Below, piece by piece: positions 36,338-45,123 of a stretch of 64,000 bases of DNA (position 1 is the stretch's first letter; each line of letters begins with the position of its first letter). This stretch comes from Candidatus Hydrogenedentota bacterium (GTDB lineage Bacteria; Hydrogenedentota; Hydrogenedentia; Hydrogenedentales; SLHB01), in the NCBI GenBank assembly GCA_020848835.1, contig JADLHJ010000028.1, positions 44,408 through 108,407 of the forward strand, given 5' to 3'. The notes under the pieces are model-generated. The model saw nothing but the letters and a program-made list of their open reading frames with translations. It did not search any database and was not told where the DNA came from. A program made the translations under genes and the position numbers.

Positions 36338-37951
36338 ATGGTTCATCGTCGTATGCGAGTTGCCCTGATTGCCGTGGGAGTGCTTGCCGCTTGCGGGCCT
36401 TCCTACGCCTGGGGACCCGTCGCGCAGCGCGCGGTTGTCGGGACTGCGTTCCAGGTTATCGGACGCGGATATGCCGATCCGTTTAAGACCACCGATTTTA
36501 ACTATGAGAAAGACGTGCTTGCGGGGGCAGAAGCAGGCCGTGCGGCAATGAGCGCGGGTGACCATCCGATAACGTCAGCGCGCGAAGCCATGAACGCGAT
36601 CGGCAACGAGATGCAGTTGCTGCGCGAAGTGCGGAAGCGCGGCAGCGGCGGAAGCTATTTCGCATACCGCATGGGGGTGCTTGCGGGACTCGTTTCGGAC
36701 ACGATGTTTCCGCTGACTTTCGAGCGCGACGCCACGGGCGCGAAGCTCGCTGTTGAAGTCGAGAACGATATAGACAAGCATCTGAAGTCGTATCAGACGC
36801 GCACGCGCCAGCCGCAGCTCGAGTACATTCGCAACCCCGTGCAATATTTCGAGTCCCGCAAAGCCGAATTTCCCGACGCGCGCACGCTGCTTGAAGCGGA
36901 TTACGCGCGCGGCAGCGGCTATGACGGCTATGCGAGCTCGTCAGCGCCGCGGCTCATTCAATCCACCGTCGAAGCGGTGGCGGATGTTTGGTTCACGGTA
37001 ATGCGTCCCGAGGGCGATTACAGCGATGTGAAACCGTCGGATCGCTCGATGGCGGATTATTTTACCGATCAGGTCATTTATCAGTTGCGGCAGAAGAAGA
37101 ACCTTCGCGAAGCCGAGCGCGCCTACAAGCAGTTCGCGCTGCTGAAGTCCACTTCTCTCCCGGCGTATGACAAGATTGGCGATGCTTTCTACGCATTCGG
37201 ACCCGATGGCCGTGACCGCGCCATCCAAGAATGGACAAACGCGCTATCGCTGTCCGGGCCGGAGCGTGCGGGCGTTACGAAGAAGCTCTCCGCGCACTAC
37301 CTGGGGCTTGGCAAGAAGTTTCTCGAGCAATCATCGCGCAGGGACGCGCCAGCCGATTCGCTGCCCAACGCGTTGGGGAACTTTACCAAGGCGCTCGAAT
37401 ACGACCAGTCGAACGAAGAAGCCGCCGTATCCATTAACAAGACCCAGGTGCTCATCGCAGAACGCGACCAACGCCTCGAACTTGCGATTCGCACGCTTTC
37501 CGCTGCCGAATCTGTCGTAAAGCAGGCTGAGCAAAGCAAAGTGGATCAGGACTTCGCCGGTGCGATAGCGCAGTACAAGAAAGCGATCACGGTGTTCGAA
37601 CAGGTGGGCGACGAGTTTGCAGAACAAACGGAAGCCGCCGAACAGGGTAAAGAGAGCGCCAAACTGCTGATCGGTCAGATCATCAAGTCTGTTCTAGACC
37701 TCGCATCCGACCGCATCGAAGATGGCGATCGGCTTTCCGACCAGAAAAAGTTTGACGATGCGGTTGGCCAGTACAACAGCGTCGAAACGCTTCTCGGCGT
37801 AATCCCCGCGGACACGCAGCAGTCGCAGTTGCAGGAAAAGGCGACGTTGATCGAGCAGGCCGCGCAAAAGGTGCAGGACACCGAAAAGGCCAAGCGCGCC
37901 TTCGAGGAAGCACAAAAGAACCAGCAGGCCGTCGCCCCGAAGAAGAAGTAG
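36338..37951 (+). CDS. Exported helical protein with TPR-like C-terminus
   Basis: 537 aa from ATG 36338 (GAGG 6 nt upstream). The signal peptide (VALIAVGVLAACGPSYA) contains both a lipobox-like LAAC and an AxA-type site before Trp. A mature start at WGPVAQRAVVGTA would resemble the Trp-Gly end of S1/P1 and zinc-PLC-type nucleases, though the usual His is Gln here. The C-terminal 280 residues are almost all helix, with TPR-like pairs (AIAQYKKAITVFEQVGDEFA; KFDDAVGQYNSVETLLG) and a Lys-rich tail. Function not recognised. It ends at a strong terminator. Confidence 0.6.
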   Translation: MVHRRMRVALIAVGVLAACGPSYAWGPVAQRAVVGTAFQVIGRGYADPFKTTDFNYEKDVLAGAEAGRAAMSAGDHPITSAREAMNAIGNEMQLLREVRKRGSGGSYFAYRMGVLAGLVSDTMFPLTFERDATGAKLAVEVENDIDKHLKSYQTRTRQPQLEYIRNPVQYFESRKAEFPDARTLLEADYARGSGYDGYASSSAPRLIQSTVEAVADVWFTVMRPEGDYSDVKPSDRSMADYFTDQVIYQLRQKKNLREAERAYKQFALLKSTSLPAYDKIGDAFYAFGPDGRDRAIQEWTNALSLSGPERAGVTKKLSAHYLGLGKKFLEQSSRRDAPADSLPNALGNFTKALEYDQSNEEAAVSINKTQVLIAERDQRLELAIRTLSAAESVVKQAEQSKVDQDFAGAIAQYKKAITVFEQVGDEFAEQTEAAEQGKESAKLLIGQIIKSVLDLASDRIEDGDRLSDQKKFDDAVGQYNSVETLLGVIPADTQQSQLQEKATLIEQAAQKVQDTEKAKRAFEEAQKNQQAVAPKKK

Positions 37952-37976
37952 ACGCGCTTACAGCATTGGAAAGTAT

Positions 37977-38015
37977 AGAGGCGTCCCGGCAAATGTTGGG
38001 ACGCCTCTCTTGTTT
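37977..38015 (+). terminator. Rho-independent terminator
   Basis: Perfect 11-bp stem AGAGGCGTCCC (37977-37987) with GGGACGCCTCT (37998-38008), a 10-nt loop, then CTTGTTT. It lies 25 nt after the stop of the gene ending at 37951. The opposite gene ends at 38036, so it may also serve that strand weakly. Confidence 0.85.
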
Positions 38016-38035
38016 ACTCAGCCGGAAGACGCGGT

Positions 38036-39178
38036 TTAGCTTGCCGCGCGTCTGCCCTCGAAGAAGATTTCGCCGTTGGAATGGATCTCTTCGCCTTCGA
38101 ACGCGTCGCCGTTAAATATCAGTTCAAAGTCTTGCGGCTTTTCGCCAAGGCTCGGGATCACGATTTCCATCTTTACGCGGCCCATCTTATCGCCGACCTT
38201 TTTATAATCGACTTCTTTGGTCTCCATCGTGCCATCGTTCGTTACCAAAACGCCTTTTAACCGCTCACCATCAGGTTGCAACGTAAGCTTGACCTTGCTT
38301 TCTTCGCCGCGCACGTTTGCGGTTACATCCCAGTTGCCCAACACCGGAGCGGGATCGTCGTATGGCGCGAGCACGAGTTTTGCGGTGTTAATCAATTCGC
38401 CGCGCACGGCAATATCGCCGAGCGGCGACGCGATGGTTCCTTCGCACTTTCCGTTGGCGATCTTTAACTGTCCGCGCGCGGGTTCGTCGCCGATGAAGGG
38501 CATATTGGTGGAAAACGATAAAGTGCTGCCGTCGAAGCGTACTCGGCGCACGCTTAGCGTTCCGCCGGGCATGAGAAACGCCAGGTCGAAGCCGCCGCCA
38601 TCATTGTCAGCGGCAAGGCGCATCTGCGATTCGGAGTCTTTGCCTTTGTACGTCGTGATAATGTCCCAGTCACCGAGCATCGCCTGGATGCTCTCCTGTA
38701 ATTTCTTTTCATCTTCTTGCGTCCACTTGCGGCCAGTGACCTTTGCCTCGCCCAGTGGCGTCTTGGTCGCGCCCTCGAAAGTATTGCCGGTAATCGTTAC
38801 GGTTGTGCGCAAGGGCTCATTGCCCGCGCGCGGCATAATAATTCCCCAGCTCAGCGTGTTGCCTTCCAGCTTCACGTCCAGCAACTCGCGCGAGCCTGGG
38901 CCACGTCCACCACCCTGTCCACCGGGTCCGCCGCCTTGGTTGTTACCGGGACCGCGCCCTTGGCCGCCGCCTATTTGAAAGAGCGATCTTCCGACGAGCC
39001 CGCCGTCCTTAATCTCAAAGACAGACTCCGACTCAAGGTCTCGGCCGTTAAAGTTTGTGGTCGTTTTCCAATGTCCCACCACATCTTCGGGAGATACAGC
39101 ACTTGCAACCGGAGCAGTACACAGAGAAAAGGTGGCCACGCAGGTGGCGCACAGTGCATGGAAGGAGAATTTGTGCAT
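38036..39178 (-). CDS. Secreted protein of three related beta-rich repeats
   Basis: 380 aa, signal peptide to about residue 27 (CTAPVASA). Three internal copies of a beta-rich unit start with Gly-x-Trp: VVGHWKTTTNFNGRDLE, MLGDWDIITTYKGKDSE and VLGNWDVTANVRGEESK. Each ends with a similar turn (TPLGEAKVTGRKW, SPLGDIAVRGEL, SNGEIFFEGRR). A glycine-rich strip (about 68-98) lies in the first unit. The layout recalls small lipocalin-like beta barrels, but I do not recognise a named family. GAGG lies before the ATG. Convergent with the gene at 36338. Confidence 0.6.
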   Translation of the reverse strand: MHKFSFHALCATCVATFSLCTAPVASAVSPEDVVGHWKTTTNFNGRDLESESVFEIKDGGLVGRSLFQIGGGQGRGPGNNQGGGPGGQGGGRGPGSRELLDVKLEGNTLSWGIIMPRAGNEPLRTTVTITGNTFEGATKTPLGEAKVTGRKWTQEDEKKLQESIQAMLGDWDIITTYKGKDSESQMRLAADNDGGGFDLAFLMPGGTLSVRRVRFDGSTLSFSTNMPFIGDEPARGQLKIANGKCEGTIASPLGDIAVRGELINTAKLVLAPYDDPAPVLGNWDVTANVRGEESKVKLTLQPDGERLKGVLVTNDGTMETKEVDYKKVGDKMGRVKMEIVIPSLGEKPQDFELIFNGDAFEGEEIHSNGEIFFEGRRAAS

Positions 39179-39387
39179 GACACAAGACCTCGGAGTTAAT
39201 TGCAGCCCTAAGTGCGGTATCCACTCTAATCCGGCCCTTGGAATTCATCAAGCAGATACCATGCGCCTTTTCTCTGCACACCTTCGCGCTACTTTTTTTG
39301 ACTGCCCGCACCGGCTGCCGTACCATTTCTAACTTCCAACTGCTTATATGTTGCAAACCCCGCACTGCAAGAAGGACGAACCAACCA

Positions 39388-40497
39388 ATGGCCCGCGTAG
39401 AACTCAAGAGCGTTTGCAAGACCTACCAGGGCGGCGTACATGCCGTGAAAGATTCCACGTTCGTCATAGAGGACAAGGAATTCGTGGTACTGGTGGGCCC
39501 TTCCGGCTGTGGAAAATCGACGACGCTGCGGATGATCGCCGGGCTTGAAGACATTTCCTCCGGCGAGATTCTGATTGATGGCCGGGTGGTCAACGATGTC
39601 GCGCCAAAAGACCGCGACATTGCGATGGTGTTCCAGAACTACGCGCTCTACCCGCACATGACCGTGTACAAGAATATGGCGTTCGGTCTAATGCTGCGGC
39701 GTTATCCGAAGGCTGAGATCGACCAGCGCGTCCGGGAGGCCGCGCGCATTCTGAGCATTGAACATCTGCTCGATCGCAAACCCAAGGCACTTTCCGGCGG
39801 CGAACGCCAGCGTGTGGCCGTGGGGCGCGCGATCGTGCGCCATCCGAAAGTGTTTTTGTTCGATGAACCGCTCTCAAACCTTGATGCAAAGCTTCGCGTG
39901 CAGATGCGCGCGGAGATCAACAAGCTGCACAACCGCCTGCAATCGACGATGATCTACGTGACGCACGATCAGGTCGAGGCGATGACCATGGGCGATCGCA
40001 TTGTGGTCATGCTGGGTGGTGTGGTGCAGCAGATTGCAAGCCCGCTGGAATTGTACAACCGGCCTGTGAACAAGTTCGTTGCTGGGTTCATTGGCAGCCC
40101 GCCGATGAACATGATCGAAGGCAGTATCGTCGGTCAGAACGGGACGATGCAGTTCCGTGACAAGTCCGGCGAGATTACGCTCGACATCGACCCCGCGCAC
40201 AAACCCGCGCTCGACGCATATGCAGGCAAGCCGGTTGTGATGGGCATTCGCCCCGAGCATTTTGTCGAGAACAATTCGCAAGCGGCGCGCGCGGGCAAGA
40301 GCGTCACCGCAAAGGTGGATGTTGTCGAACCGATGGGATCCGAAATCTACCTCTATGTCGCTGCGGGAAAGCAGGTCCTTACGGCCCGCATCAATACCGA
40401 GCGCGAGCCGGCGGTCGATTCCGCGCACGTGTTGGACGTTGCGATGGAGAAGGCCCACTACTTCGATCCGCAAACCGAAAAAGCGATCCGATCGTAG
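39388..40497 (+). CDS. Sugar ABC transporter ATPase (MalK/UgpC type)
   Basis: 369 aa from ATG 39388 (AAGGA upstream); the longer frame before it is not conserved. Walker A GPSGCGKST, Q-loop MVFQNYALYPHM, signature LSGGERQRVAVGR, Walker B VFLFDEPLSNLD and the switch VTHDQVEAMTMGD are all intact. The C-terminal TOBE regulatory domain (IRPEHFVENN, then VEPMGSEIYLYV) marks the carbohydrate or glycerol-phosphate importer group. No permease or binding protein is adjacent, so it probably serves one or more systems elsewhere. Confidence 0.94.
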   Translation: MARVELKSVCKTYQGGVHAVKDSTFVIEDKEFVVLVGPSGCGKSTTLRMIAGLEDISSGEILIDGRVVNDVAPKDRDIAMVFQNYALYPHMTVYKNMAFGLMLRRYPKAEIDQRVREAARILSIEHLLDRKPKALSGGERQRVAVGRAIVRHPKVFLFDEPLSNLDAKLRVQMRAEINKLHNRLQSTMIYVTHDQVEAMTMGDRIVVMLGGVVQQIASPLELYNRPVNKFVAGFIGSPPMNMIEGSIVGQNGTMQFRDKSGEITLDIDPAHKPALDAYAGKPVVMGIRPEHFVENNSQAARAGKSVTAKVDVVEPMGSEIYLYVAAGKQVLTARINTEREPAVDSAHVLDVAMEKAHYFDPQTEKAIRS

Positions 40498-40670
40498 TGC
40501 CGAATTCCGGTCCGGTTTGCTCATCGTTTTTCTAACCCAAGGCCGCTTACGACTCGGCTTGGATGCCGTATCATTTCGCCATTTTCCCCGTGCCGTCTAA
40601 TCCGTGAGGCAACTGCACGAGCAACGATTTTCACAATTGATACACTGCTATTTTTTAGGGACTTTTCTTC

Positions 40671-41837
40671 GTGAGTTTTAATTCGGACCGTTTTGTGTTT
40701 TGGTTGTGCTGCGGCGCGACGACCTGTGTGGCGATTTCTGCGAACGTGCCTCCTGTGTTTTTTACCACGTTCAGCGACGTATTCGGTGGCGCCGCGGGTT
40801 TGACGGACGAGCAGATCGGCCGAATTCCAGCGGTGGTGTTCGGCGGGTTTGTCGCGGGCATTGCGATAGCGAGTCCAATTGCGGATGCGTGGGGCGCGCG
40901 GGTGTTCGTAATTTCCGGGCTACTATCATTGAGCGCGGGGTTGTCTTTGCTGGGTCTCGCAGCATCGTATACGGTGCTGTTGCTGTCGGCGTTTTTGCTG
41001 GGGCTTGGCGCGGGGTTGCAGGAGGTTGTGTTGAGTCCTGTGGTCGCGGCGTTACAGCCGCACCGTCGCGCGACATTATTGAACTGGATGCACGCATCGT
41101 TTTCGATAGGGGGCGTGGCAACGGTGGCGATCGGATCGGCTTCACTGCATTTTGGCGTGCCGTGGCGCGTCACGACATTTGCGTTTGTCAGCGTTCCATT
41201 TGTGATGTTGATTGGTTTTGCGCTGGTGCGGCGGTTGCCGCTGTTGCATGAAGAGGCCGCGCACGAGCCGCTTCGACGCATGGTGCTACATCCATTTTTG
41301 TGGGTGGCTGTGGCGCTGATTGCATTGGGTGGCGGTACTGAACTTGGCATTGGGCAGTGGCTGCCCGCATTTGCGGAGCGCAGCTTAGGATTTACGAAAG
41401 CATCTGCCGCGCTGGTGCTTGCGGGATTTTCGTTGGCGATGTTCGTAGGGCGCATGGCGTCTGGACATTGGCTGGCGAATGTAAATCCAGCGAAGATGAT
41501 GTTGGCGTTCTGTGCTGGGTGTGTCGTGCTTTTGGTAGTCGCTGCATTCGTGCCGCAGCAAGGCGTGGCATTAGCAGCGTGCATCGCGCTTGGTTTCGCG
41601 GTGAGTTGTTATTGGCCTACGGCGCTCAGTATCGCGGGGAATCGATATCCCGGCGGCGGTGCGGCGATGTTTGGATTGTTGTCGGCTTTTGGTAATGCGG
41701 GTTGCATGCTTGTGCCGTGGGTTGTGGGGATCGTCGCGGAACGAAGTACACTGAATACGGGCATGGCGTCGATTGCGGTGTTTCCCACGGTGATGATTCT
41801 TCTGCTACTTGGATTGATGAGGCAATCGAAATGCTAA
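40671..41837 (+). CDS. MFS transporter
   Basis: 388 aa from a GTG, with about 12 hydrophobic segments in the usual MFS spacing. The loop between TM2 and TM3 reads IADAWGARVFVISG, a variant of the MFS motif A. The pattern GLGAGLQEVVLSPVVAALQPHRR and LNWMHASFSIGGVATVAIG is like sugar (fucose or glucose) permeases of the FucP/MFS group. Substrate is not identified. The next gene starts 49 nt downstream. Confidence 0.85.
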   Translation: MSFNSDRFVFWLCCGATTCVAISANVPPVFFTTFSDVFGGAAGLTDEQIGRIPAVVFGGFVAGIAIASPIADAWGARVFVISGLLSLSAGLSLLGLAASYTVLLLSAFLLGLGAGLQEVVLSPVVAALQPHRRATLLNWMHASFSIGGVATVAIGSASLHFGVPWRVTTFAFVSVPFVMLIGFALVRRLPLLHEEAAHEPLRRMVLHPFLWVAVALIALGGGTELGIGQWLPAFAERSLGFTKASAALVLAGFSLAMFVGRMASGHWLANVNPAKMMLAFCAGCVVLLVVAAFVPQQGVALAACIALGFAVSCYWPTALSIAGNRYPGGGAAMFGLLSAFGNAGCMLVPWVVGIVAERSTLNTGMASIAVFPTVMILLLLGLMRQSKC

Positions 41838-41886
41838 CCACAGATTGCTCAGATGATACAGCAAGCGTTAACCCTGAGGATTAGTT

Positions 41887-43302
41887 GTGCGCAACGTTAA
41901 TAGATTTTCGATTCATTACTTCATTTTATTTCCCGCGATTGCCATGCTCTTGGGTTGGGGGTTGCGCGGGTATATCGGTGGTGGGCCATTCGCGGCGATG
42001 ATCCCTGGGGTGTTTGTGGCGCTGGGGTTTAGTCTGGTGTTTGGGCATGACGTGCGGACGGCCGCGATTGTGGCGATGTTTGGCGCGCTGGGCGTGGGTT
42101 ATGGCGGCGATATGACCTACGGCCAGACACTCGGTCTCGCGAAAGAAATCGACACGCGGGCTTGGGGCTTTCTCGGTGTCACGATAAAGGGCGGCGTGTG
42201 GGGATTGCTGGGCGGGGCTGTACTGGGCGCGGGGCTGGCGCGGCAGGTGTTCAGCAAGAAGACGCTGTCAATTGCGTTTCTGATTACGATCGTTGCGTTT
42301 TATATCGGATGGAAGTTTATCAACGAACCGAAATTGATCTACTTTTCCGATCCATTGAATAAACCGCGTGAAGAATCATGGGCGGCTTTGTTATTTGCGG
42401 CGATCGCGTTTCTAGCTTACTTGCGCGTGAAATCGGATGGGCCGGGATCGGAGCTGCCGTTGCGATTCGCACTATGGGGTGGGCTCGGTGGGGCGCTGGG
42501 TTTTGGCATTGGCACGATGTGGCTCGTGTATGGTCCGGCGATTCCCTTCAATCAGAAATGGTGGGGCTGGTGGAAGATGATGGAGTTTACGTTTGGCCTG
42601 TTGCTGGGCGCGGGGCTTGGGATTGCTGGGTGGCGCAATCGGGAGCAATGCACAAGGACGGCATCAGGCGACACGCCCGACCGTGAAACCTGGTGGCCGG
42701 TTGTGGCCGCTGTGTTGTTTATCGCAGCGATGTTTTTGTTCGTGGGTTTTGTAATAGAAGGGCTGGCTGGGGGTTCGTATTTGCCACTGGTGAAATATGC
42801 CGTGACCGATGTCTTCCGTATCGTTGGAAGTTTTATTTTTCTCGGCGCTGTCTGCTTTCTGGTTGGTCTGCGGTCCGTTCGCGCGGCATGGCAAATCGCG
42901 ATCACGTTGACGTTCTTCCACACTGTTTTCGATCTGGTACAGGATTTCTCGGGAGAGAAGCCTGAATCTGGTTTTCATCTTCCGACTTGGGCGCTTATCG
43001 TCGCCCTTTTCGGCTGGACCGCCGCGATGGGCGTTGCAGTGGCCCGCGTGGCGTCCGGCGAGCGTGTTATTTCCCGAATGTACTTGCTTATCTTGTGGGT
43101 CTGTTACGCCGTCGCGACGGCAAGGACATTTGTGCAGCGGGAAGTGCTTCTTCCTGGCGATGGCCCAGGATTCTTCGCCTATTTCTTCGTGGACAATCCT
43201 TCAACCTTGGTGATGCACCTGATATTCACGGTGTCTGCAATCATTACGACGGTCTATATCCGTCAGCTCCAGCGACTTGCGCCTGAGGCCGTGGGATCAT
43301 AG
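41887..43302 (+). CDS. Conserved polytopic membrane protein of unknown function
   Basis: 471 aa from a GTG (GAGG upstream). About 12 membrane segments, Gly- and Trp-rich, starting FILFPAIAMLLGWGLRGYIGGGPFAAMIPGVF, with a repeated Gly-Leu-Gly character (WGGLGGALGFGIGTMWLVYG). No motif of a transporter superfamily that I can name. Similar membrane proteins are familiar to me from Planctomycete-like genomes, but I know no function. 49 nt after the MFS gene, same strand. Confidence 0.55.
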   Translation: MRNVNRFSIHYFILFPAIAMLLGWGLRGYIGGGPFAAMIPGVFVALGFSLVFGHDVRTAAIVAMFGALGVGYGGDMTYGQTLGLAKEIDTRAWGFLGVTIKGGVWGLLGGAVLGAGLARQVFSKKTLSIAFLITIVAFYIGWKFINEPKLIYFSDPLNKPREESWAALLFAAIAFLAYLRVKSDGPGSELPLRFALWGGLGGALGFGIGTMWLVYGPAIPFNQKWWGWWKMMEFTFGLLLGAGLGIAGWRNREQCTRTASGDTPDRETWWPVVAAVLFIAAMFLFVGFVIEGLAGGSYLPLVKYAVTDVFRIVGSFIFLGAVCFLVGLRSVRAAWQIAITLTFFHTVFDLVQDFSGEKPESGFHLPTWALIVALFGWTAAMGVAVARVASGERVISRMYLLILWVCYAVATARTFVQREVLLPGDGPGFFAYFFVDNPSTLVMHLIFTVSAIITTVYIRQLQRLAPEAVGS

Positions 43303-43374
43303 TTGTTTCCGCGCAAATTGCGCCGCGGCAGGGTTTTAAGCTACAGTATGCGGCTGTTGGGCTGCGGGTAAACC

Positions 43375-44271
43375 ATGGAGAATGCCACGCGTATGACCCG
43401 TAGCATGACGGGATTCGGAAAGGCGGCGGGCGAATACAACGGCCAGGCGATTACGGTCGAGGTGAGCGCCGTGAACAGCCGCTACCTGGACTGCAATTTG
43501 CGGTTGCCGCCGTCGTGGAATTCATTGGATCCGATCCTGAAGCAGACATTCCGTAAGCACATTCAGCGCGGCAAGCTGACGGTGACAGTCAATCGCAAGC
43601 GATCGATGTCGGCGACGAAGTCGGTGAAGTTCGACGCGGGAATTGCGCAGCAGTATCTCGATGCGGCGAAAGAGCTGACGTCGATGATTGGCAGCTACGA
43701 GACGTTGCCGTTGCACGTTCTCGCACAGCTTGATGGCGTGTTGTACCACGAAGAAGCGGACGAGGACTTAAGCGCGGTTGAGCCCATCCTGGTGAAGATC
43801 GCGGAGGACGCGATCACGAAGCTGGATGAGATGCGCGCGAACGAAGGCAAGGCGCTGGCGGATGAAATCCGCGTACGCGTCGGCTTGATTCGACAGGGCG
43901 CCGGCAACATCGAAGCGCGGCTGCCGGAACTGAATGCGTTATATGAAGAACGGTTGCGCACGCGTATAAATGAGTTACGCACCGAGACGAATATCACGGA
44001 TGAGCGCATGGCGATTGAAGTGGCGCTCATGGCGGAAAAGAGCGATGTGACCGAAGAGGTGGTGCGTTTGAAGCAGCACCTCGACCATATGATAGAGATT
44101 CTCGACGCCAAGGAACCTTCTGGACGCAAGCTGGATTTCCTCACACAGGAAATTCACCGTGAAGTGAACACGCTTGGCGTGAAGACACGCGATGCGAATG
44201 TTGCAAAGGATGTGCTTGGGCTGAAGGCCGAAGTCGAGAAAATGCGCGAACAGATACAGAACATCGAATAG
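43375..44271 (+). CDS. yicC: YicC/YloC family endoribonuclease
   Basis: 298 aa. The N-terminal motif MTRSMTGFGKAAGEYN and VEVSAVNSRYLDCNLRLP are diagnostic, as is the C-terminal KLDFLTQEIHREVNTLGVK. YicC of E. coli is an RNase that cuts small RNAs. The first ATG at 43375 is used; the ATG at 43393 would give the commoner MTRSMTGFG start, and neither ribosome site is strong. It opens the widely conserved run yicC-gmk-rpoZ-coaBC. Confidence 0.93.
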   Translation: MENATRMTRSMTGFGKAAGEYNGQAITVEVSAVNSRYLDCNLRLPPSWNSLDPILKQTFRKHIQRGKLTVTVNRKRSMSATKSVKFDAGIAQQYLDAAKELTSMIGSYETLPLHVLAQLDGVLYHEEADEDLSAVEPILVKIAEDAITKLDEMRANEGKALADEIRVRVGLIRQGAGNIEARLPELNALYEERLRTRINELRTETNITDERMAIEVALMAEKSDVTEEVVRLKQHLDHMIEILDAKEPSGRKLDFLTQEIHREVNTLGVKTRDANVAKDVLGLKAEVEKMREQIQNIE

Positions 44272-44295
44272 GGATCGGACAAGGGGGACACGCAA

Positions 44296-44883
44296 GTGGC
44301 CAACGCGGAAAAGTCCGGGCGGATCTTCGTGGTGTCTGCGCCATCCGGCGCGGGCAAGCACACGATTCTGAAGCGTACGCTTGCACACGATCCGAATTTG
44401 ACGTATTCGATTTCGGCGACGACGCGTAAACCGCGCGCGGGCGAGCAAGACGGCCGAGAGTATTACTTTCTCGAACGCCCGGTGTTCGAACAGCGCGTGT
44501 CGGCGGGCGAGTTCGCCGAATGGGCGGAAGTACATGGCAACCTGTACGGTACGCTGCGTAGCGAGTTGGATCGAATCGTTTCGTCCGGCAAGGACGCGCT
44601 GATGGAACTCGACGTGCAGGGCATGCGCAATGTGAAAGACCTGGGCATCGACGCTGTGACGGTGTTTATTATGGCGCCGTCTCTGGAAGAACTGGAACAG
44701 CGCTTGCGCGCGCGCGGTACGGACAACGAGGAAGTAATTGCGTTACGGCTGAAGAACGCGATCAAGGAAATAGCGTCGCGCCGCGAATACGATCACGTAA
44801 TTGTAAACGTTGACATTCGCGACGCGGTGGCAGAGTTAGAGGCGATTATTAGAGCTGCGCGGGAACGGACCGCGAATGTGTAA
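44296..44883 (+). CDS. gmk: Guanylate kinase
   Basis: 195 aa, GTG start. Phosphorylates GMP to GDP for nucleotide and (p)ppGpp supply. The P-loop is APSGAGKHT at 15-23; His22 stands where most homologues have Ser, Thr or Gly. GMP-binding residues follow in TYSISATTRKPRAGEQDGREYYFL and in EWAEVHGNLYG. LMELDVQGMRNVKD and the C-terminal REYDHVIVN are standard. It is placed exactly as in many genomes, between yicC and rpoZ. Confidence 0.95.
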   Translation: MANAEKSGRIFVVSAPSGAGKHTILKRTLAHDPNLTYSISATTRKPRAGEQDGREYYFLERPVFEQRVSAGEFAEWAEVHGNLYGTLRSELDRIVSSGKDALMELDVQGMRNVKDLGIDAVTVFIMAPSLEELEQRLRARGTDNEEVIALRLKNAIKEIASRREYDHVIVNVDIRDAVAELEAIIRAARERTANV

Positions 44884-44901
44884 AGAGGAGAGCAGTGCGA
44901 G

Positions 44902-45123
44902 ATGAGCAACATTTCCGTTGAGCAGTTTGAAGGCAAGATCGACAGCCTGTACCGGCTGGTGATCCTCGCCGCCAAGCGCGCCACACAGATTTCCAAGCCG
45001 GATTCGCGGCCGCTGGTGCCGGTGCGTTCGCGCAAGCCCACGCTCGTGGCGCTCGAAGAAGTGCTGAGTGGCAAGGTCAAACCGCGTATTGGCGAAGGCG
45101 ATGAAGAGGATTTTCTCGAATAG
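44902..45123 (+). CDS. rpoZ: RNA polymerase omega subunit
   Basis: 73 aa, AGGAG upstream of the ATG. The omega signature YRLVILAAKRATQI is present (residues 17-30) and the family's KPTLVALEEVLSGKV follows. It aids assembly of RNA polymerase around beta-prime. The last 23 nt overlap the coaBC start. Confidence 0.94.
   Translation: MSNISVEQFEGKIDSLYRLVILAAKRATQISKPDSRPLVPVRSRKPTLVALEEVLSGKVKPRIGEGDEEDFLE

Noticed and set aside
43302..43375. Hairpin GCGCAA-a-TTGCGC after the membrane protein gene as terminator
   Set aside because: Stem only 6 bp and no T run follows.
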